From assembly GCA_020025515.1 (NCBI GenBank), contig JAHHRZ010000006.1, positions 1-64,000 on the forward strand: a DNA stretch of 64,000 nt, read 5' to 3'. A program made the position numbers and the translations under genes. Positions 50,747-60,054 of the stretch are shown here, in pieces. Each line of letters opens with the position of its first letter. Within the stretch, counting starts at the first letter, position 1. This DNA comes from Oscillospiraceae bacterium (GTDB lineage: Bacteria > Bacillota > Clostridia > Oscillospirales > Oscillospiraceae). Under the pieces are notes generated by a model that was not told where the DNA came from, ran no database searches, and saw only the letters and a list, made by a program, of their open reading frames with translations.

Positions 50747-52489
50747 ATGGCGTTTCCCCAGGCTTTTTTGGAAGAGCTCATTGCCCGCAGCCCCATTGAG
50801 GATGTAGTGGGCCAATATGTTGCCATGACACGCCGAGGCAGCAACCTCTTCGGTCTTTGTCCCTTCCACGGAGAAAAGACCGCCTCGTTTTCCGTGGCGC
50901 CGGACAAGGGTATTTTTTACTGCTTCGGCTGCCACAAGGGCGGCGGCGTTGTCAATTTTATTATGGAGATCGAAAGCCTCAGCTATCCCGATGCCGTCCG
51001 GTTTCTGGCAAAGCGGGCGGGGCTGGAGGTGCCGGAGGATGCCCAGTATCAAAGCCGCTACCGTCAGCAGGAACGGCTCTGGGCCTTATGCAAGGAGGCC
51101 GCCCGGTTTTTCCATAGCCAGCTATATTCCCCTGCGGGCGCAGAAGGGCTTCAGTACGCCCAAAAACGGGGCATCAGCAGGACCACTCTCACCAATTTCG
51201 GCATGGGCTTCGCCCCCAACAGCTGGACGGGGCTTCTGGATGCCATGAAGAAAAAGGGCTACACAGAGCAGGAGCTGTTAGATGCCGGTCTGGCCCTGCG
51301 GCATCAGACCAAAGGAACGGTTTACGACCGATTCCGCAACCGCCTCATGTTTCCCATTATCGATGTCCGGGGTCATGTCATCGGCTTTGGCGGCCGTGTC
51401 ATGGACGACTCCACCCCCAAATACCTGAACTCCCCGGAAACCTTGATTTTCAACAAGCGGAAAAATCTCTTCGCCATGAATCTGGCGAAGAAAACCAAGG
51501 CCCCCCAGCTGATTCTGGTGGAGGGCTACATGGATGCCATCGCCCTGCATCAATACGGATTCGACTGCGCCGTGGCCTCTCTGGGCACCGCCCTCACCGA
51601 GGAGCAGGTAACCCTGCTCTCCAAATATACCTCTCAGGTGGTCCTCATCTATGATGGGGACGAGGCGGGCCAGAACGCCACCCGCCGGGCCATGCCCATG
51701 CTGGAAAAAGCAGGGCTTCAGATGCGGGTGCTGCGGATTCCCAACGCCAAGGACCCCGACGAATTTCTGAAAAAATTCGGCCCGGACCGCTTCAAAATCC
51801 TTTTGGAGGATGCGGAAAATCAGCTGGAATATCAGCTTCAGGCCCTGGCCCGGAAGTTTGACCTGTCCCTGCCCGATCAGAAGGTGGAGTTTCTCAAGGC
51901 GGCGGCCGAGCTTCTGGCAACCGTGGGAAACGCCGTGGAGCGTGAGGTCTACGGGGCCCGGGCCGCGGAGGCCGCCGGTGTCACCTATGAAGCCCTGAAG
52001 CTGGAGATCTCCAAGGCCTTCAAGCGCCGCATGCGCCGGGAGCAGAAAAAGCAGGAGAAAATCGATCTGGCCCCCGCCCAGCAGCTGCGTCCAAAGAGCC
52101 GCACCATCCGCTATGACAATCTTCGCTCTGCCATGGCAGAAGAGGGCCTTCTGGGGCTGGTGCTTCGGGAGCCTGCGTTTCTGGATCTGGTGGATGTGGA
52201 GCCCAAAGAATTTTCCTGTGAGCTTCTGGGCAGATGCTTCCGGATGCTCATGGAGCAGCACAAAGCAGGCTATCAGGTGAGCCTTGCCTCTCTGGAGGGC
52301 TTCACCCCGGAGGAAAGCTCCCATCTGGCGGGAGTGGCCCAGAAGCAGGAAGGCCCCGTAAAGGAAGAGGCCCTGCGGGACTATATGGCAGTGATTCACC
52401 GGCAGTACAGCCTGTCTCAGACCACCCAGCCCAATGACCTTATGGCTCTGCGGGACGCCATGCGGGACAAAAAGGGGTATAACGGCTGA
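50747..52489 (+). CDS. dnaG: DNA primase
   Basis: Makes RNA primers for replication. The 580-residue protein has the CHC2 zinc finger (Cys38, His41, Cys59, Cys62), the primase catalytic core with Toprim motifs (LVEGYMDAI near 262; YDGDEAGQNA near 304), and a C-terminal helicase-binding region that is shorter and less conserved. The ATG at 50747 has GGAGGGAGG upstream; an earlier in-frame start is unlikely. It is followed 41 bases later by a sigma factor gene, the classical macromolecular-synthesis order. Confidence 0.96.
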   Translation: MAFPQAFLEELIARSPIEDVVGQYVAMTRRGSNLFGLCPFHGEKTASFSVAPDKGIFYCFGCHKGGGVVNFIMEIESLSYPDAVRFLAKRAGLEVPEDAQYQSRYRQQERLWALCKEAARFFHSQLYSPAGAEGLQYAQKRGISRTTLTNFGMGFAPNSWTGLLDAMKKKGYTEQELLDAGLALRHQTKGTVYDRFRNRLMFPIIDVRGHVIGFGGRVMDDSTPKYLNSPETLIFNKRKNLFAMNLAKKTKAPQLILVEGYMDAIALHQYGFDCAVASLGTALTEEQVTLLSKYTSQVVLIYDGDEAGQNATRRAMPMLEKAGLQMRVLRIPNAKDPDEFLKKFGPDRFKILLEDAENQLEYQLQALARKFDLSLPDQKVEFLKAAAELLATVGNAVEREVYGARAAEAAGVTYEALKLEISKAFKRRMRREQKKQEKIDLAPAQQLRPKSRTIRYDNLRSAMAEEGLLGLVLREPAFLDLVDVEPKEFSCELLGRCFRMLMEQHKAGYQVSLASLEGFTPEESSHLAGVAQKQEGPVKEEALRDYMAVIHRQYSLSQTTQPNDLMALRDAMRDKKGYNG

Positions 52490-52530
52490 GATCCATACTA
52501 TCTTATACAGAGAAGGAAACGAGGGACTCT

Positions 52531-53388
52531 ATGGCAGCATTGACCAATTCGACCGCAGTTTTAGAAGACGGGCTGGGAGAATATCTCCGTCAGGTCCGCC
52601 TCATTCCCATGCTCACACCGGAGGAGGAACGGCTGCTTGCCGTCCGATGCGCCCAGGGTGATCCGGAGGCGCAGCGGACCCTGGTCAACAGCAACCTGCG
52701 TCTGGTGATTTCCATTGCAAAAGAATATACGGGCCGAGGTGTTCCCCTCATGGACCTGATTCAGGAGGGCAATATCGGCCTGATCGTGGCCGCAAGGAAA
52801 TTTGACTATCGTCTGGAATACCGCTTTTCTACCTATGCCACCAAATGGATCCGGCAGGGCATTACCCGGTGCCTGATGAACCATGCAGGGCTCATCCGGG
52901 TGCCCATCCACACCGCCGAGCGGATGCGAAAGCTGATGGGTGCCAAGGCCGCTCTGATGCAGCGCTCCGGTCAGGAGCCGGATTTGCAGGCACTGTCCGC
53001 CGCCACCGGCATCCCCGCAGACAAGGTGGAAAAGCTTTTGCAGCTCATCCCGGAGACCTGCTCTCTGGATGCCCCGGCCGGGGAGGACGGAGACAGCACC
53101 ATGGGCCAGCTGCTTGCCGATGATCGGGTGAAAGACCCCCAGGAAGCTCTGGTTCAGGCCCAGCTTCTGGAAACCATGGATCAGCTGCTTTCCCGGCTGA
53201 CCCAGCGGCAGCAGACCATTCTGCGCCTGCACTTCGGCATGGATGACGGCATCTGTCACTCTCTGGAAGAGATCTCCGGGCAGCTGGGCATCTCCAAAGA
53301 GCGGGTCCGGCAGGTGGAGCGGCAGGCCTTTGACAAGCTCAAGCACATGGGTGCCGAGCTGGGACTGGAAGATTTTCGAGAAGAATAA
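52531..53388 (+). CDS. Sigma-70 family factor, RpoD position but divergent
   Basis: A 285-residue sigma factor with regions 1.2 (about 12-42), 2 (about 50-125), 3 and 4 (about 222-278) but no region 1.1. Region 2.2 (LMDLIQEGNIGL) is normal. In region 2.3-2.4 the usual TYATWWIRQAITRAI reads TYATKWIRQGITRCL, so one of the melting tryptophans is lysine. Region 4.2 keeps the helix-turn-helix (LEEISGQLGISKERVRQVE). Position after dnaG suggests the housekeeping SigA, but the length and substitutions fit an alternative group 2/3-like factor as well. No symbol given. The next gene overlaps functionally and is 17 bases away. Confidence 0.85.
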   Translation: MAALTNSTAVLEDGLGEYLRQVRLIPMLTPEEERLLAVRCAQGDPEAQRTLVNSNLRLVISIAKEYTGRGVPLMDLIQEGNIGLIVAARKFDYRLEYRFSTYATKWIRQGITRCLMNHAGLIRVPIHTAERMRKLMGAKAALMQRSGQEPDLQALSAATGIPADKVEKLLQLIPETCSLDAPAGEDGDSTMGQLLADDRVKDPQEALVQAQLLETMDQLLSRLTQRQQTILRLHFGMDDGICHSLEEISGQLGISKERVRQVERQAFDKLKHMGAELGLEDFREE

Positions 53389-53405
53389 TTTAGGGAGGAA
53401 CCGCC

Positions 53406-54413
53406 ATGACATTGGAGTTAGAATTAGAACTGGAAGAGCCGGGCTGGCGCAAGGCCATCGACCTGATGGCCCCCGGAACGGAAATTCCCGTGGAGCGATT
53501 TTTTGCCATTCTGGGCAGTGCCGATGAAGAGGAGGCCATGCAGGCCGCCCTGGCCCTGGAACTGCGGGGCGTGGGGCTGGATGTCTCCCATCTGCCCCAG
53601 TATACCATCGGCCAGCTGGGTCAGCGGCTGATGCAGGAGGCAGCCCTGGTGCGGGCAGGTGCCATCCCCGAGGGTCTCAAATCCGATGATCCCCTCAAGA
53701 TATACTGCAACGACCTAAACCGCCTGTGCCGCCTCTCCGAGGAGGAGGCACGGCAGCTGTTTCTCCGGAGAGATCTCAACGGCCTTACGGAGGGACTTCT
53801 CTGGCTGGTGGCCCAGGAGGCCCCCAACTATGCAGGTCAGGGCGTGCTTCTGCTGGACCTTATGCAGGAAGGTGCCATGGGGCTCATGAGCGCCGCCGGG
53901 AATTTGGAAACACCCCTGCTCCCCAGTGCGGTCTGGCACATCCGGCAGGCCATGGCCAGAGCGGTGGCCCTGCATTATCTAATTTCCGGAGAAGCCCAGC
54001 GGCTTTTGGCCTCCGTGCGGGCCTATCAGAAGGCAGACCGGCGGCTTTTGGAGCGCCTGGGACGGAATCCCGGCCCGGAGGAGCTGGCGTTGGAGCTGGG
54101 CAAATCCGTGGAGGATGTGCAGCAGATTGCCAAAATGGTCTCCGACGCCGCCAATGCGGCCCGGACTCAGGCCCCCCAGGAACCGGAGAAGGAACCGGAA
54201 TCCGTGGAGGACTCCGCCTATTTCCAGCTGCGGGCACAGGTGGAGGAGCTTCTGTCCCGGCTGGAGCCTATGGATCAGAAGCTGTTGCAGCTGCGCTTTG
54301 GTCTGGACGGCCGGAAGCCCAAGTCTCAGGCAGAAGCCGCCGTGGAGCTGGGGATCACCCTTGTCCAGCTTCAGACCAGAGAGGCACAGGCCATGGCCTT
54401 GCTTCGTCAATAG
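53406..54413 (+). CDS. Degenerate sigma-70-like protein
   Basis: A 335-residue protein that aligns along its length with primary sigma factors but has lost key residues. Residues 12-60 resemble region 1.1, 93-125 region 1.2 (DDPLKIYCNDLNRLCRLSEEEA), 140-185 region 2 (LLLDLMQEGAMGL). The promoter-melting part reads LLPSAVWHIRQAM instead of FSTYATWWIRQAI, and the region 4.2 recognition helix reads LVQLQTREAQ rather than RVRQIE. It keeps the parts that contact RNA polymerase core. Good ribosome site (GGGAGG). A true sigma with unusual promoters, or a core-binding regulator, are both possible. Confidence 0.75.
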   Translation: MTLELELELEEPGWRKAIDLMAPGTEIPVERFFAILGSADEEEAMQAALALELRGVGLDVSHLPQYTIGQLGQRLMQEAALVRAGAIPEGLKSDDPLKIYCNDLNRLCRLSEEEARQLFLRRDLNGLTEGLLWLVAQEAPNYAGQGVLLLDLMQEGAMGLMSAAGNLETPLLPSAVWHIRQAMARAVALHYLISGEAQRLLASVRAYQKADRRLLERLGRNPGPEELALELGKSVEDVQQIAKMVSDAANAARTQAPQEPEKEPESVEDSAYFQLRAQVEELLSRLEPMDQKLLQLRFGLDGRKPKSQAEAAVELGITLVQLQTREAQAMALLRQ

Positions 54414-54420
54414 AATCATC

Positions 54421-54452
54421 AGGGCTGTCTTTGCAAAAGGACAGCCCTTTTT
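54421..54452 (+). terminator. Terminator of the dnaG-sigma operon
   Basis: A 9-bp perfect stem (54421-54429 with 54440-54448) followed by TTTTT, 7 bases after the stop codon. From there to the next promoter (54453-54618) I see nothing. Confidence 0.92.
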
Positions 54453-54618
54453 GCGTGCTTTTTTCCTACTGTTTACAAAGCCCGGAAAGGTCTCTTCTTT
54501 TGCGCCCCGACGTTGCGCTCCTTCCTTCCCTCTCGCTGCCCCGCAAAGAAACGTCCGTAAAATTCTTTCCGCAAATCGGAAATGAAATTGAAACAAATCA
54601 CAGAATTTCCGGGATTTA

Positions 54619-54647
54619 TTGACACTTCCCGGCAGATGTGATAAAAT
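54619..54647 (+). promoter_or_regulatory. Promoter of the surface-polymer cluster
   Basis: A perfect TTGACA (54619-54624), a 17-bp spacer and TAAAAT (54642-54647), 63 bases before the first ATG. It is the only strong promoter before the terminator at 61.66 kb, so it may drive all six genes. Confidence 0.82.
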
Positions 54648-54709
54648 TTTATGAATACTGTTTTAGATCGTTCCTGCCATATACGGGAGCAATTCTTGGA
54701 GGTTTTTCT

Positions 54710-56197
54710 ATGACTTCTCAGCGGGTCTCGCCTTGGTCTCGCTTCGGCAAGCTTCCCACATTTGTGTTTATCCTGTGCATTTCCCAGCCCCTCATGGATG
54801 TGCTGTCCTACTGGGTGGAGGAGCTGCAAATCAGCAATGCCATTACCCTGGTTCTGCGCTTTGCCATGCTGGCCGTCATCGCATTGGCCGGCTACCGTGT
54901 GAGCCGCCGCCGCAGGGTTTACTGGATGGGCGCCGGGATTCTGGCTGTCCTGACTGCGGGGCATGTCTGGGCCCAGCTGGGGCCGGGCTACGGGGCTGTG
55001 ACGGGAGACCTTGCCAATCTGCTGCGCATCTATCAGATGCCCATATGCACGGTCTGTTTTATCAGCTTTCTGCGTGCGGACCCGGATGTTCTGCCGGCCC
55101 TGCGCAAGGGCTTCTTCTGGAACATTCTCATCATTGCTCTGGTGGAGATTTTGAGCCTTTTGACAAATACCAACCCCTATACTTACCGCAACAGCCGGGA
55201 AGGTCTGTTGGGCTGGTTCTATTTTGCCAACAGCCAGAGCGCCATTTTGTCCGCCGCCGCCCCCGTTGCCATAGCCTGGGCCATAGAAACGCTTAAAAAG
55301 CGGCCTGTGATCCTGACTCTCGTCATGGTAGTCAATCTGGGTCTATTGTACGGTCTGGGCACAAGACTGGCTTATCTGGGCCTTTTCGCCGCGGGCATGG
55401 GGCTTGTGATCTCCCTGCTGCTCATTGACCGAAAGCAGAAAAGAACCATGGTGTCCCTGCTGCTGGTCACGGTGCTGTTTCTGGGGGCGTTTCCCCTCTC
55501 TCCTATGTATCGCAACCAGAAAACCGTTTCAGAAAATGCGGTAAAAAAGCAGAATCATATCAACAGTCTGGTGAGCACCCAGAACTTTCTGCGGCACAGG
55601 CAGGATCTCATGGCCGCCGCAGACCCGGAGCCGGGGCAGCTGCGGCCCATGGGCACCCCCTTCCGGGAGGATTCCCGGCTTGGGCCTCTGGAACTGGCCT
55701 ATGAATCCTATCTGGGCGGGCTGGTGCACCGATTCGGTCTGGAACGGGTGGCGGAGCTTTATGGGTATTCCACCAAGGTCTCTGACCTTTCCAATATCCG
55801 AAAGCTGCGCATCAACTATTGCAGGCTTTTAATGCAGGACCGCCCGGTGAGCAGTCTTTTATTCGGTCTGGAGCTTGGGGACCTGACCTGGGAAGGCTAT
55901 ATCTATGATGTGGAAAATGACCTGCACGGCATTTTCTTCCAGTGCGGTGCCGTTGGCCTGCTGCTCATGGTGCTGTTTTTAGCCTGGTTCCCCATCCGGA
56001 TCCTGTGGGTCCTGATCCGGGATTGGAGACGCTATTTTACATTGCAGGCAGCATCCTTCGGCATTGGGTTCCTGACCTCCATGACCCATGTGTGGGCAAC
56101 TGCCGGCATGCTCCGGCGGCCCAATGCCTCCATTTATCTGTCCGTCATTTTGGCCGCCATTTTCTGGCTGTCCCGGCCTGACCAGGCCGAAATCTAG
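54710..56197 (+). CDS. O-antigen ligase/polymerase-like membrane protein (first copy)
   Basis: A 495-residue membrane protein with about eleven hydrophobic segments and a large extracytoplasmic loop (about 265-400), the topology of Wzy polymerases and WaaL ligases. The motif GTRLAYLG (near 224) and the C-terminal YDVENDLHGIFFQCG are shared with the next gene. The ATG at 54710 follows TTGGAGG. It would polymerise or transfer lipid-linked glycans outside the membrane; which of these cannot be decided from sequence. Confidence 0.82.
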   Translation: MTSQRVSPWSRFGKLPTFVFILCISQPLMDVLSYWVEELQISNAITLVLRFAMLAVIALAGYRVSRRRRVYWMGAGILAVLTAGHVWAQLGPGYGAVTGDLANLLRIYQMPICTVCFISFLRADPDVLPALRKGFFWNILIIALVEILSLLTNTNPYTYRNSREGLLGWFYFANSQSAILSAAAPVAIAWAIETLKKRPVILTLVMVVNLGLLYGLGTRLAYLGLFAAGMGLVISLLLIDRKQKRTMVSLLLVTVLFLGAFPLSPMYRNQKTVSENAVKKQNHINSLVSTQNFLRHRQDLMAAADPEPGQLRPMGTPFREDSRLGPLELAYESYLGGLVHRFGLERVAELYGYSTKVSDLSNIRKLRINYCRLLMQDRPVSSLLFGLELGDLTWEGYIYDVENDLHGIFFQCGAVGLLLMVLFLAWFPIRILWVLIRDWRRYFTLQAASFGIGFLTSMTHVWATAGMLRRPNASIYLSVILAAIFWLSRPDQAEI

Positions 56198-56271
56198 GGG
56201 CTTTTCCTGTTTTGGATACTGCCGTTACGCACCCTTCATGTGATAGAATCAGAAAGGATTGTAAGAGATAT

Positions 56272-57756
56272 ATGAAATTAAAAACCACCTTAAAAAACCA
56301 TATCCCCGCATTGATCGCCGCGTTGTTTATCTGTCAGCCCCTTATGGATATCATTTCCTTCTGGTTTCAGGAGTGGGGCGTTTCCTCTCTGCCCACCCTG
56401 GTGATGCGCTTTGGGATCCTGGGTCTCACCATTTTGCTGGGCTTTTTCCTTTCTGATCGAAAATGGATCTATTACACCACCGCCGGTGTTGTGGCCCTGA
56501 TTGCCATGGGGCACATCTGGGCCTGCACCCAGGTGCCCGGGGGATATCAGCAGCCCTTTGCCGATCTCACCAACTATATCCGTGTGGTGCAGATGCCTAT
56601 TACCGTCCTGTGTCTCATTTCTTTCCTGCGGGCCAACCCCAAAGGTTTTGAGGGAATGCAGTTCGGTCTGGTGTTTGCCCTGATCCTCACCCTTGCGGTG
56701 GAGGCCATCAGCGTGGTCACCGGCACCGATCCTCACACCTACAGCGACGGTCTGGGCGTTCTGGGCTGGTTCAACAATACCAACTCCCAGAGCTCCAATC
56801 TCTGCGTCCTGGTTCCCATTACTCTGGCCTGGATGCTGACCAGAAAGGAGCGGAGCCTTTCCGTGTTCTGCCTGACCACCATTGCAGGCTGCGGCGCTCT
56901 GTACTTCTTCGGCACCCGTCTGGCCTACCTGGGCATCTATGCCCTGTGCATCGGTCTGGCGGTGTCCATTCTCATGGTTCGGCGGAAGGATTGGAAAATC
57001 AGCGTCTTTCTGTTCGCTCTGGCCATTGGCTTCACCGCCATTCTCCCCCTGTCTCCCATGTATGTCCATATGCAGGTGAACAGCAACATCCAGAGCAACC
57101 GCCAAAACGATGTGAACACCCGTCTGGACGGAGACCTGGAAGAGATCAAGCAGCGTCTGGAAAAGGAGCATAATAAGGACGACAACGATTCGGATGATGA
57201 CGATGAACTCACCGAAGAGGAGCGTCAAAAGCTGATTCAGCAGCTGACCCCCGTATATGAACACTATGTGTCGGACTTTGTGGATATCTTCGGCATTGAA
57301 AAAACCCTGGAAATGTACGACTATTCCATCAACATCTATGATTTCTGCGATGTTCGACCGAAGAAAATCATGTTTGCCCGGATGCTCATGAACAATTCCC
57401 CTGTCAGCGCCAACTTCTTCGGCGTGAACCTGGCCCGGTTTACCGTGGGAGAAAACATCTATGATGTGGAAAATGACTTCCATGGGATCTATTTCCTCTT
57501 TGGCGGTGTGGGCCTTGGCGCCATGCTCCTGTTCATGGGCTATTTCATCTATCTGGTCATTTGGGCCCTTGTAAAAAATCCAAAAAAATATTACACCATG
57601 GAGGCCGCCTCCTATGGCATTGCGCTATTGGTATGTCTGGCCCATGTGTATAACACCGCCGGTGTCCTGCGCCGGCCCAATGCGTCTGTATTCCTGTCCG
57701 CTATTTTCGCCGGCATTTACTATCTGGTGAAAATCAAGGACTATGAAAAATCCTAA
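56272..57756 (+). CDS. O-antigen ligase/polymerase-like membrane protein (second copy)
   Basis: A 494-residue paralogue of the preceding protein. Both start with a short basic tail and CxSQPLMD/ICQPLMD in the first membrane segment, share GTRLAYLG, and keep YDVENDFHGIYF near the C-terminus. This copy carries an acidic insertion in the external loop (about 300-325, with DDNDSDDDDE) lacking in the first. The ATG at 56272 has a weak ribosome site. Tandem duplication followed by divergence is the likely origin; two polymers or polymerase plus ligase are possible uses. Confidence 0.82.
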   Translation: MKLKTTLKNHIPALIAALFICQPLMDIISFWFQEWGVSSLPTLVMRFGILGLTILLGFFLSDRKWIYYTTAGVVALIAMGHIWACTQVPGGYQQPFADLTNYIRVVQMPITVLCLISFLRANPKGFEGMQFGLVFALILTLAVEAISVVTGTDPHTYSDGLGVLGWFNNTNSQSSNLCVLVPITLAWMLTRKERSLSVFCLTTIAGCGALYFFGTRLAYLGIYALCIGLAVSILMVRRKDWKISVFLFALAIGFTAILPLSPMYVHMQVNSNIQSNRQNDVNTRLDGDLEEIKQRLEKEHNKDDNDSDDDDELTEEERQKLIQQLTPVYEHYVSDFVDIFGIEKTLEMYDYSINIYDFCDVRPKKIMFARMLMNNSPVSANFFGVNLARFTVGENIYDVENDFHGIYFLFGGVGLGAMLLFMGYFIYLVIWALVKNPKKYYTMEAASYGIALLVCLAHVYNTAGVLRRPNASVFLSAIFAGIYYLVKIKDYEKS

Positions 57757-57775
57757 CCGTACAGGAGGTCTCACC

Positions 57776-58756
57776 ATGTTGTTAAGCATTGTCATCCCCG
57801 TTTATAACACCAAAGAATATTTGGAATCCTGTCTGAATTCCATTCTTGCCTGCGACTGCGCCGACTGTGAGATTTTGCTCATTGACGACGGCTCCACCGA
57901 CGGGGTCTGCCCTGCTCTGTGTGACCGTCTGGCCGCAGAGCACAGCCCTCTGGTTCGGGTCATTCACCAGGAAAACAAAGGTCTGGGCGGTGCCCGCAAC
58001 ACTGGCCTGGAAGCTGCCTGCGGCGAGTATGTCTTCTTCCCCGACAGCGACGATACCGTAGAGCCGGAAACCCTGACCGTTCTCAAAAACACCATTCGGG
58101 AAACCAACGCCGACATCATCTCCTTTAACTTCTCTTCCGATGACGGAGAAGGCCATCTCACCCCCATGGAGGCCAACTACTTCCACAGTGAGGTTCCCTT
58201 CCGTCTCCTGGACCGGCCGGAATTTTTGCTGTCTATGCCCAGTGCCTGGAGCCGTGTGTGGCGCAGAAGGCTGTTCCTGGATTCTGAGATTCGCTACCCC
58301 AGCCGGGTCTGGTACGAAGATATCCGAACTTCCATGAAGCTTTTCTGTCTGGCAAAGTCCATTGTGACCATTCCCAATCATCTGTACCGCTATCTCCAGC
58401 GGCCCGGCTCCATTATGCACTCGTCTAACGTGGGGAGAAACCGGGAAATCATAGAGGCACTTGATGATCTTTTAAGCTGGTACGAAGAAAATGGCCTGCT
58501 GGAGTCCTATCGGGACATTCTGTGCCGGCTGTGCATCGACCATCTGTATGTGGCCGCTTCCGTGCGGGTGGCACTGGCAGACCCCCACCATCCCCTTCTC
58601 GGGGAGTTTGCCTCCTACCTCCAGACCCATTTCCCCGACTACCGAAGCAACCCCTACCTGAACCAGATCCCCACCTTGCGGAAGCTGGCCTTTCGGCTCC
58701 TGGAAAAGAAACGCTACAAAACACTGCGTCTTTTGTTCCGCATCAAGGGCAACTGA
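57776..58756 (+). CDS. Glycosyltransferase family 2
   Basis: A 326-residue GT-A-fold enzyme. It opens with the family strand (SIVIPVYNTKEYLESCLNSI), and has the nucleotide-binding LIDDGSTDG (near 38) and the DxD-like metal motif FPDSDDTVE (near 94). The sugar donor is unknown. The ATG at 57776 has AGGAGG upstream. A C-terminal amphipathic stretch may attach it to the membrane. It lies between the polymerase genes and the flippase. Confidence 0.9.
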   Translation: MLLSIVIPVYNTKEYLESCLNSILACDCADCEILLIDDGSTDGVCPALCDRLAAEHSPLVRVIHQENKGLGGARNTGLEAACGEYVFFPDSDDTVEPETLTVLKNTIRETNADIISFNFSSDDGEGHLTPMEANYFHSEVPFRLLDRPEFLLSMPSAWSRVWRRRLFLDSEIRYPSRVWYEDIRTSMKLFCLAKSIVTIPNHLYRYLQRPGSIMHSSNVGRNREIIEALDDLLSWYEENGLLESYRDILCRLCIDHLYVAASVRVALADPHHPLLGEFASYLQTHFPDYRSNPYLNQIPTLRKLAFRLLEKKRYKTLRLLFRIKGN

Positions 58757-58779
58757 TTCCATAGAAAAGAGGCAACAGA

Positions 58780-60051
58780 TTGAAACTGCGTAAACCCAAT
58801 TTGACACAGAGCAAAGGCGCTTTGCTGAAAAACACCGCCATGCTCTATATTCTTCAGTTCTCCACCTATTTCCTGGGTCTTATGGTGACCCCCTACGAGA
58901 CCCGTGTGCTGGGAGACGAGATTTTCGGCTATCTTGGGGCCTCCACCGCCATTATGGTCTATTTCCAGCTGATTATTGATTTCGGCTTTCTTCTGTCTGC
59001 CACGGAGGAGGTCTCCCGGTCCCGCTCGGACCAGGAGGCCCTGTGTACGATCTTTACCTCTGTGACTCTGGCAAAGCTGATGCTGGCCGGTATTTCCGCG
59101 GTGGTGCTGGTGTGTCTGTGCAACATGATCCCCGCCTGGGAGCAGAAGAAAACCCTGCTGTATCTCACCTTCGTGGCCACCTTCCTCACCTCCATGATGC
59201 CCGATTATCTCTATCGGGGTCTGGAGAAAATGAGCGCCATTACCCTGCGCACCGTGGCCATCCGGGTATTTTTCACCTGCTCCATTTTCTTCTTCCTCAA
59301 AAAGCCGGAGGATATCTGCATCATCCCCATCCTCAATATCATCGGCAACGGCGTGGCTCTGTTCTTTGCCTATCTCCACCTGTCCAAGCGGCTGAATATT
59401 CGGTTCTGCCGGGTCCGAACACGTGACATTGCCAACACCCTGCGCCGCTCCTCCACCTTCTTCTACTCCCGAATGGCCACCACTGCCTACACTGCCCTCA
59501 ACACCGTGATTCTGGACATTATCTCCGGCAGCGGCGTGCAGACCAGCTACTATACTTCCGCTAACACCCTGATAACCGCCGGAAAGAACGGCCTGTCCCC
59601 CATTTCCGACAGTCTCTATCCCTACATGGCCCTGCACCGGGACTTTAAGCTGGTGAAAAAGATCCTGCTGGTCTTTGAGCCCATCTGCATTGCGGTGTGC
59701 ACGGTGGCCTTTATCTGGGCGGAAGATCTGTGCCTCATGTTCTTTGGTCCCGACTTCGGCCCCACAGGACAGGTGCTGCGGGCCATGCTTCCCATCGGCG
59801 TGGTGATCCTGCCCAGCTATGTGCTGGGATTCCCCACCATGACCGCCATGGGCCTTTCCAAGCACGCAAACCTGTCTGTGATCGTGGGCTCTGTCTTCCA
59901 TGTGTGCATGCTGTCCCTGCTTTTTGTGACCCAGAACCTCAACATGGTCAGTCTGGGCCTTACCGTCTCTCTCACCGAGACTGTGATCCTCATTTATCGT
60001 ATTGTCATCATTGTGAAAAACCGTCATATTATGAGACATCAGGAGGCCTGA
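58780..60051 (+). CDS. Wzx-type polysaccharide flippase
   Basis: A 423-residue MATE/PST-family membrane protein with about twelve hydrophobic segments, expected to move lipid-linked oligosaccharides across the membrane. The N-terminus (TPYETRVLGDEIFGYLG) fits the family. The start is a TTG at 58780 with GAGG 7 bases upstream; no ATG fits. It follows the GT2 gene by 23 bases and precedes the glycerophosphotransferase by 3. Confidence 0.88.
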   Translation: MKLRKPNLTQSKGALLKNTAMLYILQFSTYFLGLMVTPYETRVLGDEIFGYLGASTAIMVYFQLIIDFGFLLSATEEVSRSRSDQEALCTIFTSVTLAKLMLAGISAVVLVCLCNMIPAWEQKKTLLYLTFVATFLTSMMPDYLYRGLEKMSAITLRTVAIRVFFTCSIFFFLKKPEDICIIPILNIIGNGVALFFAYLHLSKRLNIRFCRVRTRDIANTLRRSSTFFYSRMATTAYTALNTVILDIISGSGVQTSYYTSANTLITAGKNGLSPISDSLYPYMALHRDFKLVKKILLVFEPICIAVCTVAFIWAEDLCLMFFGPDFGPTGQVLRAMLPIGVVILPSYVLGFPTMTAMGLSKHANLSVIVGSVFHVCMLSLLFVTQNLNMVSLGLTVSLTETVILIYRIVIIVKNRHIMRHQEA

Positions 60052-60054
60052 ACC

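Noticed and set aside
58714..60039. A 441-codon minus-strand open frame opposite the flippase gene
   Set aside because: Composition (Gly, His, Gln, Glu) is that of antisense to hydrophobic membrane-protein codons; no ribosome site.
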